DNA of 39,063 bases from Oscillospiraceae bacterium (GTDB lineage Bacteria > Bacillota > Clostridia > Oscillospirales > Ruminococcaceae). Below the pieces are notes generated by a model. The model was not told the DNA's origin. It searched no databases and worked only from the letters and a program-made list of their open reading frames with translations. The stretch covers positions 1-39,063 of the forward strand of contig JAFSAW010000082.1 in NCBI GenBank assembly GCA_017442085.1, given 5' to 3'. Positions 5,885 through 14,655 of the stretch are shown here, piece after piece; position 1 is the stretch's first letter; every line of letters begins with the position of its first letter. Position numbers and translations under genes: made by a program.

Positions 5885-8800
5885 TTAATAGCTTGTGATT
5901 GTAACACCCTGATAGTAGTGCTTAAGTATCTGTTCATAGGACCAGCCCTCGTTTGTTGCATAAAGCTGTGCGCCCCACTGGCTCATGCCTGCACCGTGGC
6001 CGTAGCCGTAGGTGGTAAAGACAAAGTTTGAGCCGTCGAAGTCGATATCAAATGCGGCAGAACGCAGATTGCCGCTGCCTGCACCTTTAAGTATATCTTC
6101 ACGCATCCATCTGCCTGTGATATTGCTGGTCTTTTTAAGTGCGCGGTTATAATAGGTTGTTGCGCCGCACACAGACATATTGTTGTTGTAACCGCCGCTG
6201 GTCTTGTCCAGCACTTTAATCCATTCTGACGGCTCGCCGCTTGGCTCAACACCGATAACATCACGGATTATCTGTTCCATTTTATCTTTGGATACAGTAA
6301 CTGTGCCTTTGTAGCCGCTTGCCTGATAGTCATATTTGCTTTCCACCGAAACAAGATGGCTGTAGTGACCGCCCCACACCTCTGCCGAGGAGTTTGTGCG
6401 GCCTGCGGAAGAAGCAAAGTAAGGTGTGTACGCCGCCTGACCGTTGACAGTCATAATAAGGTCTGCAACTTCGCTTACCGCTGCAGCAACCTGCGGATAA
6501 ACCGATTTAAAGGAAACTGCCGGTGCACTGTTGCCGTGGTTGTACTGATAAACAAGATATGTATGGCTGGCGATTGCCTGTGCCTTGAGAGCATCGGCAT
6601 CCCATGTGCCAGTCATCTCGCGGGAAACAATTTTTGCCAGAATTTCTTCTGCCGGGCCTGTAACCACCTGACCGTCCGCTGTTACCGTAAGTGTTTTGCC
6701 GCTTGTCTGCGGTGGCGGAGGTGTCGGGGTTGGTGCCGCCGTAGGTTTGGCTGTCGGCACAGGTGTCGGTTTTGCCGTTGGGGTTGGTTTGGCTGTTGCT
6801 GCAGGTTTTGCTGTCGGCGTTGGGGTTGGTTTTGCCGAAGCATCAGGTTTTGCTGACGGAGTTGGTTTGCCGGACGGTGACGGTGACGGATTTACAGAAG
6901 AAACGTCTTCGTCTTCTTCGCTGTCGCCAGTGTTTTCGTCAGCTTCTTCAGTGTTTTCATCTTCTGAAGCATCGTTTTCCTCAGCACTGTTTTCTTCATC
7001 TTTATCTTCGGCATTTGCATCTGCATCGTTGTCGCCCGACTGTTCGTCGTCATTGTTTTCTTCCACACTGCTGTCCATACCGTCATCCTGAGACAAGGTT
7101 ATATCCCCTTTACGTGTAAAGTAAAGGGTGAAATCCCCGTTTTCATCGGTCTGTTTGAGAATTATTATATCATCAAACCCTGTTACGTCTGACTGGTTGA
7201 AGCTTACGGCTGTTTTTCGCAGAGCTTCGTCCACAATGTCGTTGGCATCGGTCATTTTAAGCAGACCGTTGTATTCCTGCTGTGTGTAATTTACAACAGC
7301 AAACATAGAGTATGTGTCATAACTGCCGTCTGTGCCGAACACAGTCAGCTTTGTTGTGCCGTCAATGGCGGCAAGACTGTCTTTTGGGTAAAGTGTGTTC
7401 TGGTCAAAGCCTGTCAGGATAGTCATGCCTGCAATTGCTTCGTCCCTATAAACCACACTGCCCTGCTGTTTCTCGCTGTGGCGTTTTTTGCCCACAGCAT
7501 ATTCTGCAGGTATATTTTTTATGGTAATCCAGCTCTCTAACTTATGGTTCTGAGCCCAAGAGCCGGACATCAAAAGAGAAGTTTCCTGCTCAAAACCCTG
7601 TGAAAAAAAATCTGCTGACTGCCTTTGTGCAATAACCTCGCTGACAGTCTGCGGGGTACTTATAAATGTGCTGGCAAAGGATAATTGCGGCAGGCTGATT
7701 TTATCTTTGAAAAACAGCCAGCCAAATGCCATGGCTGCTGCCAGCAGAACCACAACAACAAATGTCACCAGAACCTTTTTGCCTTTGCCGGATTTTTTCT
7801 TTGTTTCTGTTTTTGCAAATTCCTGTGCATTGATTACAGGCAAAGCAAATATGACACGGCGAAGCAAGTCCAGCGCATACTGGCTTGCAAGGTTGATAAC
7901 CACCTCTCTGCTGCCTGCAAAGTGGTGCTTTACCACATAGGTTTTATCCTTGGTGGCAACTGCAATATATACAAGGCCCACATCTTTGCCGCCGGGGCCT
8001 GCATAGCCTGTTGTTGCAACGCCATAGTCGCTTTCGGCTTTAAGGCGCACGTTTTCCGCCATCTGTGCAGCCACCTGACTGCTGACCTCTGTATATTCCT
8101 CTATAGTATCCTGATTTACATCAAGGATTTCCACCTTCTGCTTGTTGGAATAAGTGCAAAGACCAAGTTCAAACACCTGCGAAGCACCTGCAACCGATGT
8201 GATGCGGGCGCTTATTCTGCCGCCTGTGCAGCTTTCGGCAGTGGCAACCGTCTGCATGGATTTTTTAAGTGTGTCCACAATAACGGTTTCCACATTGTCC
8301 ACATCAACGCCGTAGATATATTCCTTTATCTCACTGTAAAGCTGTGCCTGGATATCATCCAGCATTGCCTCTGCCTGTTTTTCTTCTTCTGCCCTTGCGG
8401 TGATGCGTATTGTCACTTCGCCGTCGCCTTTGGCATAAAGTGCGGCTGTGGGGTTTTCGCTTTCGAGAATATGGGAAATTTTTGTTTCCAGCATACTTTC
8501 GCCGATACACATTGTTTTGATATATCTGGATTTTATAACGCCCTTTACCAGCCTGCGCAGAAGCGGCATAACCTGCCTGTCCATCATAGGCATAAGCTCA
8601 CGCGGCGGACCAGGCAGAAGAATTGCCAGTTTTTCGCCGTCAATAAAAATTATGCCGGGGGCTGTGCCGTTTTCGTTTGGTATAAACTTACCTTTTTTTG
8701 GCACATATGCCTGCTTTATATTGTTTTCGGTCATCTGACGGCCCATGCGCTCAAAGTGAAGTTTTATTCTGTCCTCCACCTGCTGACTGTGCACAAGGCT

Positions 8801-9061
8801 GTCATTGTAAATTTCTGCAACGGTCTGCTTTGTCAGGTCATCATCGGTTGGCCCAAGACCGCCCGAAAAGATAACGATGTCGCTGCGGCGCTTTGCAATT
8901 TCCACAGCCTGTGCAAGACGCTCTTTGTTGTCGCCCACAACCTGCTGATTGTAAACCGCAATACCGATTTCTGACAGTGTACGGGAAAGATACTGGGCGT
9001 TTGTGTTGACAATGTCGCCCAGCAGAAGTTCTGTGCCCACGCATATAATTTCTGCCCGCAA
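5885..9061 (-). CDS. cinA: CinA - membrane helix - sortase-like - SpoIID fusion protein
   Basis: Residues are numbered from the GTG at 9070. Residues 1-415 are a complete CinA: MoCF-type domain with FSGGLGPTDDDLT (68-80), and C-terminal nicotinamide-nucleotide amidase domain with TAESCTGG (277-284, Ser280) and TTGYAGPGG. A Lys-rich stretch and one membrane helix (about 432-454) follow. Residues 488-656 resemble a class B sortase fold, but no catalytic His or Cys is apparent. An acidic linker (660-722) and a Pro/Thr/Ala/Lys repeat (727-788) lead to a SpoIID/LytB domain (790-1061), with SREMTGTW (Glu818) and GYGHGAGMSQWGA. The topology is consistent: CinA inside, cell-wall domains outside. The frame is open throughout. 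TTG 9061 is nine bases from AGAAAGG and gives the usual MRAEII start, whereas the GTG abuts the RBS. An internal GTG near codon 434 might also be used. Confidence 0.85.
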   Translation of the reverse strand: MRAEIICVGTELLLGDIVNTNAQYLSRTLSEIGIAVYNQQVVGDNKERLAQAVEIAKRRSDIVIFSGGLGPTDDDLTKQTVAEIYNDSLVHSQQVEDRIKLHFERMGRQMTENNIKQAYVPKKGKFIPNENGTAPGIIFIDGEKLAILLPGPPRELMPMMDRQVMPLLRRLVKGVIKSRYIKTMCIGESMLETKISHILESENPTAALYAKGDGEVTIRITARAEEEKQAEAMLDDIQAQLYSEIKEYIYGVDVDNVETVIVDTLKKSMQTVATAESCTGGRISARITSVAGASQVFELGLCTYSNKQKVEILDVNQDTIEEYTEVSSQVAAQMAENVRLKAESDYGVATTGYAGPGGKDVGLVYIAVATKDKTYVVKHHFAGSREVVINLASQYALDLLRRVIFALPVINAQEFAKTETKKKSGKGKKVLVTFVVVVLLAAAMAFGWLFFKDKISLPQLSFASTFISTPQTVSEVIAQRQSADFFSQGFEQETSLLMSGSWAQNHKLESWITIKNIPAEYAVGKKRHSEKQQGSVVYRDEAIAGMTILTGFDQNTLYPKDSLAAIDGTTKLTVFGTDGSYDTYSMFAVVNYTQQEYNGLLKMTDANDIVDEALRKTAVSFNQSDVTGFDDIIILKQTDENGDFTLYFTRKGDITLSQDDGMDSSVEENNDDEQSGDNDADANAEDKDEENSAEENDASEDENTEEADENTGDSEEDEDVSSVNPSPSPSGKPTPSAKPDASAKPTPTPTAKPAATAKPTPTAKPTPVPTAKPTAAPTPTPPPPQTSGKTLTVTADGQVVTGPAEEILAKIVSREMTGTWDADALKAQAIASHTYLVYQYNHGNSAPAVSFKSVYPQVAAAVSEVADLIMTVNGQAAYTPYFASSAGRTNSSAEVWGGHYSHLVSVESKYDYQASGYKGTVTVSKDKMEQIIRDVIGVEPSGEPSEWIKVLDKTSGGYNNNMSVCGATTYYNRALKKTSNITGRWMREDILKGAGSGNLRSAAFDIDFDGSNFVFTTYGYGHGAGMSQWGAQLYATNEGWSYEQILKHYYQGVTITSY
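6707..6892 (-). repeat. Pro/Thr/Ala/Lys-rich tandem repeat in the CinA-SpoIID linker
   Basis: Residues 727-788 of the fusion are degenerate PTPTAKP-like units. At the DNA level they are GGTTTGGCTG- and GGTGTCGGT-like repeats. Low-complexity segments of this kind span the cell wall in Gram-positive surface proteins and often vary in length between strains. Confidence 0.8.
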
Positions 9062-9137
9062 GTTTTTCACCCTTTCTTCAGGTTTTTACTTTTCGGCTGT
9101 TAAAAGCCGTTTTTTATCTGAATATAATCAGCAAAAG

Positions 9138-10319
9138 CTAAACATTGACAAATACAACTTCTGTTTCTGCCATAGCTTCGTCTTCCAGTCTGCGCAGAAC
9201 ATCCATATCCATATTTTTTTCGGCTTCCAGAATTTCTTCAAGACTTGGTTTTGTCTTTGGATGAGGAGGTGTAAAGATTGTGCAGCAGTCTTCAAACGGA
9301 AGAATTGAAGTTTCGAAGGTATCAATCTTTCTTGCAATTTCTGTAATTTCGTTTTTGTCCATACCGATTACAGGGCGCAGGATTGGCATTTCAACAGACA
9401 AGTCTGTTGCACGGATTGCGCGCAGTGTCTGGCTTGCCACCTGTGCAAGACTTTCGCCTGTAATGATAGCTTCGGCACCGTTTGCTTCGGCAATTTTTTC
9501 GGTAATACGCATCATACTGCGGCGCATAAGCACTGTAAACAGTTCCGGCACACCGTGGTCACGGATATATTCCTGCGGAACTGTAAAAGGCACAATGTGC
9601 AGGTTTACGTCACCTGTGTATTCCTTGAATTTTTCGCAGAGGGTGATAACCTTCTGTCTTGCGCGTTCGCTTGTATATGGAGGAGATGCAAAGTGCACAG
9701 CCATAATTTTCATGCCGCGTTTTGCCATCATATATGCTGCAACAGGGCTGTCGATGCCGCCTGACAGCATAAGTGCGCCTTTGCCTGATGTGGAAACCGG
9801 CATACCGCCTGCCGCCTGCTCCTTGCCGCCGTGAATATATGCGCCAAAGTCACGGATTTCCACCATAACTGTAACTTCAGGGTTGTTTACATCAACCTTG
9901 AGATGATGATACTTGCTTAAAATTCTGCCGCCAAGCTGACGGGAAATTTCAGGAGACTGCATAGGAAATGCCTTGTCTGCACGTTTTGCAGTAACCTTGA
10001 ATGTTTTTGCATCGGCAAGTGTTTCGCCAAGATATTCCACCGCTGTTTTTGCAATAACTTCAAAATCCTTTTCCACCACAACAGCCTTGCTGATTGTTGC
10101 AATACCGAAAATCTTTTTGATTTTGTCGTATGCTGTGTCCACATCGCTGTATTCATCCTGTGGTTCAACATAGATTGTGCTTTGTGCCTTGTATACTTTA
10201 AACTGACCAAGGTTGCGGATGCGTCTGCGGATTGTTTTCATAAGCTGTGCTTCAAAGGTGCTTTTGTTAAGCCCTTTAAGACAAACTTCGCCAAGATAGC
10301 ATATAATCAACTGTTTCAT
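9138..10319 (-). CDS. thiI: tRNA uracil 4-sulfurtransferase ThiI
   Basis: ThiI adenylates and sulfurates U8 of tRNA to 4-thiouridine. It can also take part in thiamine thiazole synthesis. The 393-residue product has the N-terminal ferredoxin-like and THUMP region (about 1-165) and then the PP-loop ATPase domain with SGGIDSP (186-192). It ends without the rhodanese domain of E. coli ThiI, like the Bacillus form, so sulfur must come from a separate desulfurase. That gene lies directly upstream: its stop and the thiI start overlap by one base in TAATG, with AAGGTG as RBS, so translation is probably coupled. Confidence 0.95.
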   Translation of the reverse strand: MKQLIICYLGEVCLKGLNKSTFEAQLMKTIRRRIRNLGQFKVYKAQSTIYVEPQDEYSDVDTAYDKIKKIFGIATISKAVVVEKDFEVIAKTAVEYLGETLADAKTFKVTAKRADKAFPMQSPEISRQLGGRILSKYHHLKVDVNNPEVTVMVEIRDFGAYIHGGKEQAAGGMPVSTSGKGALMLSGGIDSPVAAYMMAKRGMKIMAVHFASPPYTSERARQKVITLCEKFKEYTGDVNLHIVPFTVPQEYIRDHGVPELFTVLMRRSMMRITEKIAEANGAEAIITGESLAQVASQTLRAIRATDLSVEMPILRPVIGMDKNEITEIARKIDTFETSILPFEDCCTIFTPPHPKTKPSLEEILEAEKNMDMDVLRRLEDEAMAETEVVFVNV

Positions 10320-11455
10320 TATCTTTTCACCTTCTGTAATTTTTCCTGTGCGGATTTAAGTGCCGCAATAAAATTGTCTATATCTTCCTGTGTTGTATGT
10401 ATGCCAAAGCTTACACGGATGGAGCTGTCGATGCGCTTTGCATCAATGCCCATAGCTGTAAGTGTGTGGCTTGCCGCCCCTTTGCTGCAGGCTGAACCCG
10501 ATGAAATGTAAATTTCGTCCGCTTCAAGAAAATGCAGCAGAGTTTCGCTGCGGTAGTTCATAAATGAGAAATTCACTGTATACGGCACAGCATTTTCGGG
10601 GCTGTTGAGCACCACATTGTCAAACTGTGCAAGCTGTGAAAGAAGATGTGCCTTAAGCTGTGCAAAACGTGCCAGATTTTTGCGGATATCCGGCTGCAGC
10701 AGCTGACAGGCTTTTGCAAAACCAAGGATATAGTGAATATTTTCCGTACCTGCACGCAGGCCCTTTTCCTGCCCGCCGCCGGCCATGACTGTTTTGATGT
10801 TTGTGCCTTTTTTAAGATACAGCCCGCCTATGCCTTTTGGGGCATAGATTTTGTGGCCGCTGAACGCCATGCTGTCGCAGGCAATTTTGCTTACATCAAA
10901 GGGCAGCTTCATAAAAGACTGTGTTGCATCGATGTGTATAACAGTTCGCTTGTTTTTTGCCTTGATTTTATCGCACAGTGTTTTGATATCCAGCACAGCA
11001 CCGGTTTCGTTGTTAACGTGAATAAGTGTAACCAGTGCGGTTTTGCTGTCCACGGCATCAACAATTTCCTGCGGATTGATGTTGCCGTCGGGTTTTGGGT
11101 TGATGTTTACAACTGTATATCCGTAATCCTTAAGATTTTCCAGCGGTTTTCTTACTGCAGGGTGTTCATAGCCTGTGGTAACAATTTTATTTGCCCAGTT
11201 TTTGCGGGCTGAGGCAAGACCGTATATTGCAATATTGTTGCTTTCGGAAGCACAGGAAGTAAAATAAACTTCGTCCTCCCTTGCACCAAGGCAGCCGGCA
11301 ACTGTTTTGCGTGCGGCTGCAATTTTATATTCGCTCTGCGCACCGATTTTATAAAGTGAAGACGGGTTTGCAAAGTCGTTTTTAAGGCTGTCTGCTATAA
11401 CCTGCGCAACCTGCGGGTCAACGGGGGTTGTAGCTGCATTGTCAAGGTAAATCAT
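10319..11455 (-). CDS. Cysteine desulfurase (NifS/IscS family), partner of ThiI
   Basis: A PLP enzyme (378 aa) that converts cysteine to alanine and a protein-bound persulfide. Visible are the N-terminal YLDNAATT, His98 in the EHPA motif, Asp176, the PLP lysine K202 in SGHK and the persulfide cysteine C323 in SSGSACSKG. C323 sits in a short loop region, as in class I desulfurases. The overlap with thiI points to tRNA thiolation, the job of Bacillus NifZ, rather than general Fe-S assembly. It is the first gene of a four-gene operon with thiI, the CinA fusion and the binding protein. ATG 11455 follows AGAGGT. Confidence 0.93.
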   Translation of the reverse strand: MIYLDNAATTPVDPQVAQVIADSLKNDFANPSSLYKIGAQSEYKIAAARKTVAGCLGAREDEVYFTSCASESNNIAIYGLASARKNWANKIVTTGYEHPAVRKPLENLKDYGYTVVNINPKPDGNINPQEIVDAVDSKTALVTLIHVNNETGAVLDIKTLCDKIKAKNKRTVIHIDATQSFMKLPFDVSKIACDSMAFSGHKIYAPKGIGGLYLKKGTNIKTVMAGGGQEKGLRAGTENIHYILGFAKACQLLQPDIRKNLARFAQLKAHLLSQLAQFDNVVLNSPENAVPYTVNFSFMNYRSETLLHFLEADEIYISSGSACSKGAASHTLTAMGIDAKRIDSSIRVSFGIHTTQEDIDNFIAALKSAQEKLQKVKR

Positions 11456-11507
11456 TGTGTAACCTCTTGTATAAAATGTAAAAATAAATCTTTTTTCCTA
11501 ATTTATT

Positions 11508-11536
11508 ATTGTATCATAATTAATGCAAATAGTAAA
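11508..11536 (-). promoter_or_regulatory. Promoter of the desulfurase-thiI-cinA operon
   Basis: On the minus strand TTTACT (11531-11536), 17 bases and an extended -10 TGA-TACAAT (11508-11513) lie about 50 bases before the first start codon. Confidence 0.7.
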
Positions 11537-11624
11537 TTGTTTATTTGTATATTATGCGGTATGCCGATGTCCTGTTAATACGGTTTATATACTGCTTTAC
11601 ACTGTTATTTTCACACATTATCCA

Positions 11625-11653
11625 TTGACATTGAAAACCGCAGGGCATAAAAT
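11625..11653 (+). promoter_or_regulatory. Promoter of the MATE exporter gene
   Basis: Consensus TTGACA (11625-11630) is followed after 17 bases by TAAAAT (11648-11653). The start site would be near 11660, giving an untranslated leader of almost 90 bases. Confidence 0.75.
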
Positions 11654-11661
11654 TGTATACA

Positions 11662-11726
11662 GACAAAAAAGATTTTCAAGCTGTCTTTTTGTGCTGCAAA
11701 CAGCCGACAAGACGGTTTTTTATTTT
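11662..11726 (+). promoter_or_regulatory. Possible transcription attenuator in the MATE leader
   Basis: GTCTT...GTGCTG-CAAA-CAGC..ACAAGAC (11683-11713) can fold into a bulged hairpin followed by GG and TTTTTT, an intrinsic terminator shape just before the RBS. The 5' arm (CTTTTTGT, 11685-11692) can also pair with ACAAAAAAG upstream (11663-11671), which would prevent the terminator. No leader peptide with a ribosome binding site is seen. The pairing is AU-rich, so the case is suggestive only. Confidence 0.4.
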
Positions 11727-11746
11727 GAGTTTACCGAGGTATTTAT

Positions 11747-13111
11747 ATGAACAACAATCAGTCACAGGCCCTTGCAAATGCGCCTGTGGGCAGACTTCTG
11801 CTCAAACTTGCCGCCCCTGCAATTGCGGCACAGATAGTAAACCTTCTGTACAATATGGTGGACCGTATATTTATCGGCCATATAGAAGGTGTAGGCAAAC
11901 TTGCGCTGACAGGTGTGGGGGTTTGTTTTCCGCTTATTATGATAATCAGTGCCTTTGCCGCACTTGTGGGTATGGGCTCTGCCCCTAGGGCATCAATTTT
12001 TATGGGCAAGGGCGACAAGGACAGTGCCGAAAAAATTCTTGGCAACAGCTTCACCTTGCTTATTGCCGTTTCCCTTGTGCTGACAGTTATATTTCTGCTT
12101 TTTGCCAAACCCATTCTGCTCACCTTCGGTGCCAGCGAAAACACAATACAGTATGCCCTTGAATATATGAACATCTACAGCCTTGGCACAATTTTTGTTC
12201 AGCTTACACTTGGCATGAACGCTTTTATCAGCGCACAGGGCTTTGCAAAAATCAGTATGCTTACCGTGCTTATCGGTGCTGTGCTCAACATTGTGCTGGA
12301 CCCTGTATTTATATTCGGGCTGAATATGGGCGTAAAGGGTGCTGCCCTTGCAACAATAATCAGCCAGTGTGTATCTATGCTGTGGATTTTAAAGTTCCTT
12401 ACAGGTCCAAAAACCGAGCTTAAAATCCGCCGCAAAAATCTTGTGCCTGACCCAAAGGTTTTTCTGCCCTGTATGGCACTTGGCCTTTCCCCTTTTATTA
12501 TGCAGGCAACCGAAAGCCTTATTTCAGTGTGCTTCAACTCCTCACTGCTTAAATACGGCGGTGACATAGCCGTTGGCAGTATGACAATCCTGACCAGTGT
12601 TATGACATTTTCCATTCTGCCGCTGCAGGGGCTGTGTCAGGGCAGTCAGCCTATTATCAGCTATAACTTTGGCGCAAAAAATGCCGGCAGGGTTAAAAAG
12701 GCGTTCCGCCTTACACTTGTATGCTGTCTTGTATACAGCTTTACCATGTGGGCACTGGTTATGCTGTTCCCGCACAGCTTTGTAAAACTGTTCAACAACG
12801 ACCCTGCCCTTGTGGAATTTGCCGGCAATGCTTTGAGAATTTATATGGCAGTAAACTGTGTATTCGGTGCACAGATTGCCTGCCAGCAGACCTTTATTGC
12901 CCTTGGCAACGCCAAATGCAGCCTTTTCCTTGCACTTCTGCGCAAAATCATTCTGCTTATTCCGCTTATCTATATTCTGCCGATGTTTATTGCAGACAAA
13001 ACCACGGCAGTTTTCCTTGCAGAACCTGCAGCCGACTTGCTTGCAGTAAGCTGTACAGTGCTGCTGTTTACAAGAGAATTTAAAAAATCCATGGCAAAAC
13101 TTAACCAATAA
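11747..13111 (+). CDS. MATE-family multidrug/sodium antiporter (MepA-like)
   Basis: A 454-residue membrane protein with about 12 helices in two halves, as usual for MATE exporters, which expel cationic drugs or metabolites using Na+ or H+ gradients. The N-terminal segment (APAIAAQIVNLLYNMVDRIFIGHI, given here as APAIAAQ...MVDRIFIG) is typical of the MepA/DinF branch. The second half repeats the pattern with LQGLCQGSQPIISYNFGA. ATG 11747 follows GAGGT. The gene is monocistronic, with its own promoter, a possible attenuator and a strong terminator. The substrate cannot be predicted. Confidence 0.9.
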   Translation: MNNNQSQALANAPVGRLLLKLAAPAIAAQIVNLLYNMVDRIFIGHIEGVGKLALTGVGVCFPLIMIISAFAALVGMGSAPRASIFMGKGDKDSAEKILGNSFTLLIAVSLVLTVIFLLFAKPILLTFGASENTIQYALEYMNIYSLGTIFVQLTLGMNAFISAQGFAKISMLTVLIGAVLNIVLDPVFIFGLNMGVKGAALATIISQCVSMLWILKFLTGPKTELKIRRKNLVPDPKVFLPCMALGLSPFIMQATESLISVCFNSSLLKYGGDIAVGSMTILTSVMTFSILPLQGLCQGSQPIISYNFGAKNAGRVKKAFRLTLVCCLVYSFTMWALVMLFPHSFVKLFNNDPALVEFAGNALRIYMAVNCVFGAQIACQQTFIALGNAKCSLFLALLRKIILLIPLIYILPMFIADKTTAVFLAEPAADLLAVSCTVLLFTREFKKSMAKLNQ

Positions 13112-13115
13112 AAGC

Positions 13116-13148
13116 AAAATACCACAGGCAACTGCCTGTGGTATTTTT
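13116..13148. terminator. Bidirectional terminator between MATE and degV genes
   Basis: AAATACCACAGG and CCTGTGGTATTT form a long perfect stem flanked by A and T runs. It serves the two genes that converge here. Confidence 0.9.
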
Positions 13149-13165
13149 ATCTGTATAAAACCTGA

Positions 13166-14008
13166 TTATTTAACAAAGTAAGCAACTGCAACTGCGCCCG
13201 GGCCTGCGTGTGTGCCTACAACACTGCCAATCTGTGCTGTGTTGATTTTTGCTGCATCGCCGCCCCAGATATCTGCATAGTCTGCAATATATGTGTGCAT
13301 AAGGCTGTCGTCTGCACCTGTGTAACCGATGAGAATTGGTTTTTCAAAATCAACTGTGCCGCTTTTTTCAACTTCTGTGTTCATAAGCTGGTTTGCCTGT
13401 TTGTTGCCGCGGCCTTTTGTGATGGACTGCACAACGCCGTCTGCAATGGCAATAACAGGTTTAAAGTTGAGAAGCCCGCCTGCAAATGCAACTGCAGCAG
13501 AAACACGGCCGCCTTTTTTAAGGTATTCCAATGTGTCAACAACTGCAAAAACACGGATGTTTTCTTTTTCTTTTTCAAGAACTGCTGCAATCTCTGCTGC
13601 AGATTTGCCCTCGTCTGCAAGCTTAACAGCTCTTTCCACAAGAATACCTGCACCGATTGTTACTGTGTAGCTGTCCACAACAAAAACCTTGCCTTCAAAA
13701 TCTGCTGCTGCAATATTTGCGCTCTGATATGTACCGGAAAGTCTGGAAGAAATTGTGATAACAACAACCTCGTCACCTGCATTTACCGCTTCTTCAAAAG
13801 CTTTTGCAAAAGCGTCAGGTGTAGGCTGGCTTGTTGTAGGCAGCACTTCGCTTTCCACCAGTTTTTTATAAAATGTGTTGTGGTCCATCTCCACATTGTC
13901 CGCATAGCTTTCGCTGCCAAAATTTATTGTAAGCGGAACAACAGGAAATCTGCCGTCCAGTTCTTTTTTTACATTTACAGTAGAGTCGATAATAATTCTT
14001 ACGCCCAT
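13166..14008 (-). CDS. DegV-family fatty-acid-binding protein
   Basis: A 280-residue cytoplasmic protein of the DegV/FakB family. FakB proteins hold a fatty acid and present it to the kinase FakA for phosphorylation and entry into phospholipid synthesis. Family motifs are TTSQPTP (58-64) and ISSRLSGTYQSA (86-97), which form the carboxylate-binding pocket, and the later LEYLKKGGRVS and GTHAGPGA. ATG 14008 follows GGAG. It lies 26 bases downstream of a MarR regulator on the same strand, so the two probably form an operon. No fakA homologue is in the window. Confidence 0.9.
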   Translation of the reverse strand: MGVRIIIDSTVNVKKELDGRFPVVPLTINFGSESYADNVEMDHNTFYKKLVESEVLPTTSQPTPDAFAKAFEEAVNAGDEVVVITISSRLSGTYQSANIAAADFEGKVFVVDSYTVTIGAGILVERAVKLADEGKSAAEIAAVLEKEKENIRVFAVVDTLEYLKKGGRVSAAVAFAGGLLNFKPVIAIADGVVQSITKGRGNKQANQLMNTEVEKSGTVDFEKPILIGYTGADDSLMHTYIADYADIWGGDAAKINTAQIGSVVGTHAGPGAVAVAYFVK

Positions 14009-14034
14009 AATATATCTCCTTATATCTTAAAGTT

Positions 14035-14490
14035 TTATTCGTTTGGTATGCCATCTTTGGAAATTATATGAAGCTTATCTGCTATATAATCCAGATTTGA
14101 ATAGAACGCCTTAAGTTCTTCTTTTGTAAGCTCGTTGTTTACAGCCGCCACTGCCGCTGCGCCCTGCCTTGCAATATAGTCTGCAATTTCGGCACCTTTT
14201 TGTGTAAGGGTAAGCTTTGCACGGTAAAATGTTTCGTTGGCACTTTTGCGCACAACCAGCCCTTTTTCTATCATTTCGGTTATCACTCGGGAAACTGCCG
14301 CCTTGTCCCTGTCGCACATATCACTCAGCTGTGCCGATGTGACCCCTGCAGGATTGCGCCGCATAGCCATAAGATACTGTGCAAAAGCACCTTTATAGCC
14401 GTATTTCTCCATCTCGTCACGTTCAATTTTCTGAATCTGACGGTTGATAACAGACACGATATAAGAAAACTGCTGATATCTGTCTATCAT
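14035..14490 (-). CDS. MarR-family transcriptional regulator
   Basis: A 151-residue winged-helix protein. Helical dimerisation segments flank a central HTH (about 45-75, with SAQLSDMCDRDKAAVSRVITEM, given here as SAQLSDMC...SRVI) and a wing near YRAKLTLTQKG. MarR proteins repress nearby genes until a small ligand binds. A perfect inverted repeat overlaps the -35 box of its own promoter, which points to autorepression of marR-degV. Since DegV binds fatty acids, a fatty-acid or acyl ligand, as for FabT and FadR-like MarR proteins, is a reasonable guess. It is not shown by the sequence. Confidence 0.9.
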   Translation of the reverse strand: MIDRYQQFSYIVSVINRQIQKIERDEMEKYGYKGAFAQYLMAMRRNPAGVTSAQLSDMCDRDKAAVSRVITEMIEKGLVVRKSANETFYRAKLTLTQKGAEIADYIARQGAAAVAAVNNELTKEELKAFYSNLDYIADKLHIISKDGIPNE

Positions 14491-14544
14491 TTATGTTCTC
14501 CTTTTTGATGCTGATAAAAGCATATAGTCTTTAAACTAAAAAAC

Positions 14545-14576
14545 ATTTTACTACAAGGATGTTGATAAGTCAACAT
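14545..14576 (-). promoter_or_regulatory. marR-degV promoter with overlapping operator
   Basis: On the minus strand TTGACT (14568-14573), 17 bases and TAAAAT (14545-14550) form a good promoter. The -35 lies inside the perfect inverted repeat ATGTTGA-TAAG-TCAACAT (14559-14576). The 18-bp size fits a MarR dimer. Confidence 0.75.
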
Positions 14577-14603
14577 TTTGCTTCCGATGTTCGCATAATA
14601 TTC

Positions 14604-14645
14604 ACAAAAAACAGCGGCACAGCATTAAATTTACTGTACCGCTTA
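14604..14645 (-). terminator. Terminator of the feo operon
   Basis: On the minus strand AGCGGTACAG pairs with CTGTGCCGCT (one G-T pair), then comes GTTTTTTG. The stem arms are 14613-14622 and 14634-14643. Confidence 0.8.
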
Positions 14646-14655
14646 AAATTATATA

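Noticed and set aside
6707..6892. Tandem repeats as a CRISPR-like array
   Set aside because: The units are short, in frame, and encode Pro/Thr/Ala/Lys repeats without spacers. They are a protein linker.
7685..8974. A long plus-strand open frame antisense to cinA
   Set aside because: Its product is implausibly rich in Cys, Phe and His, has no ribosome binding site, and lies opposite a gene with strong family motifs. It is a reading-frame shadow caused by codon use.
5885..9061. The CinA-SpoIID fusion as an assembly or frameshift artefact
   Set aside because: The frame is open for over 1,000 codons, the join passes through a charged stop-transfer-like stretch and one helix, and the topology is sensible. 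A simple indel would not create this linker. An internal start is still possible.
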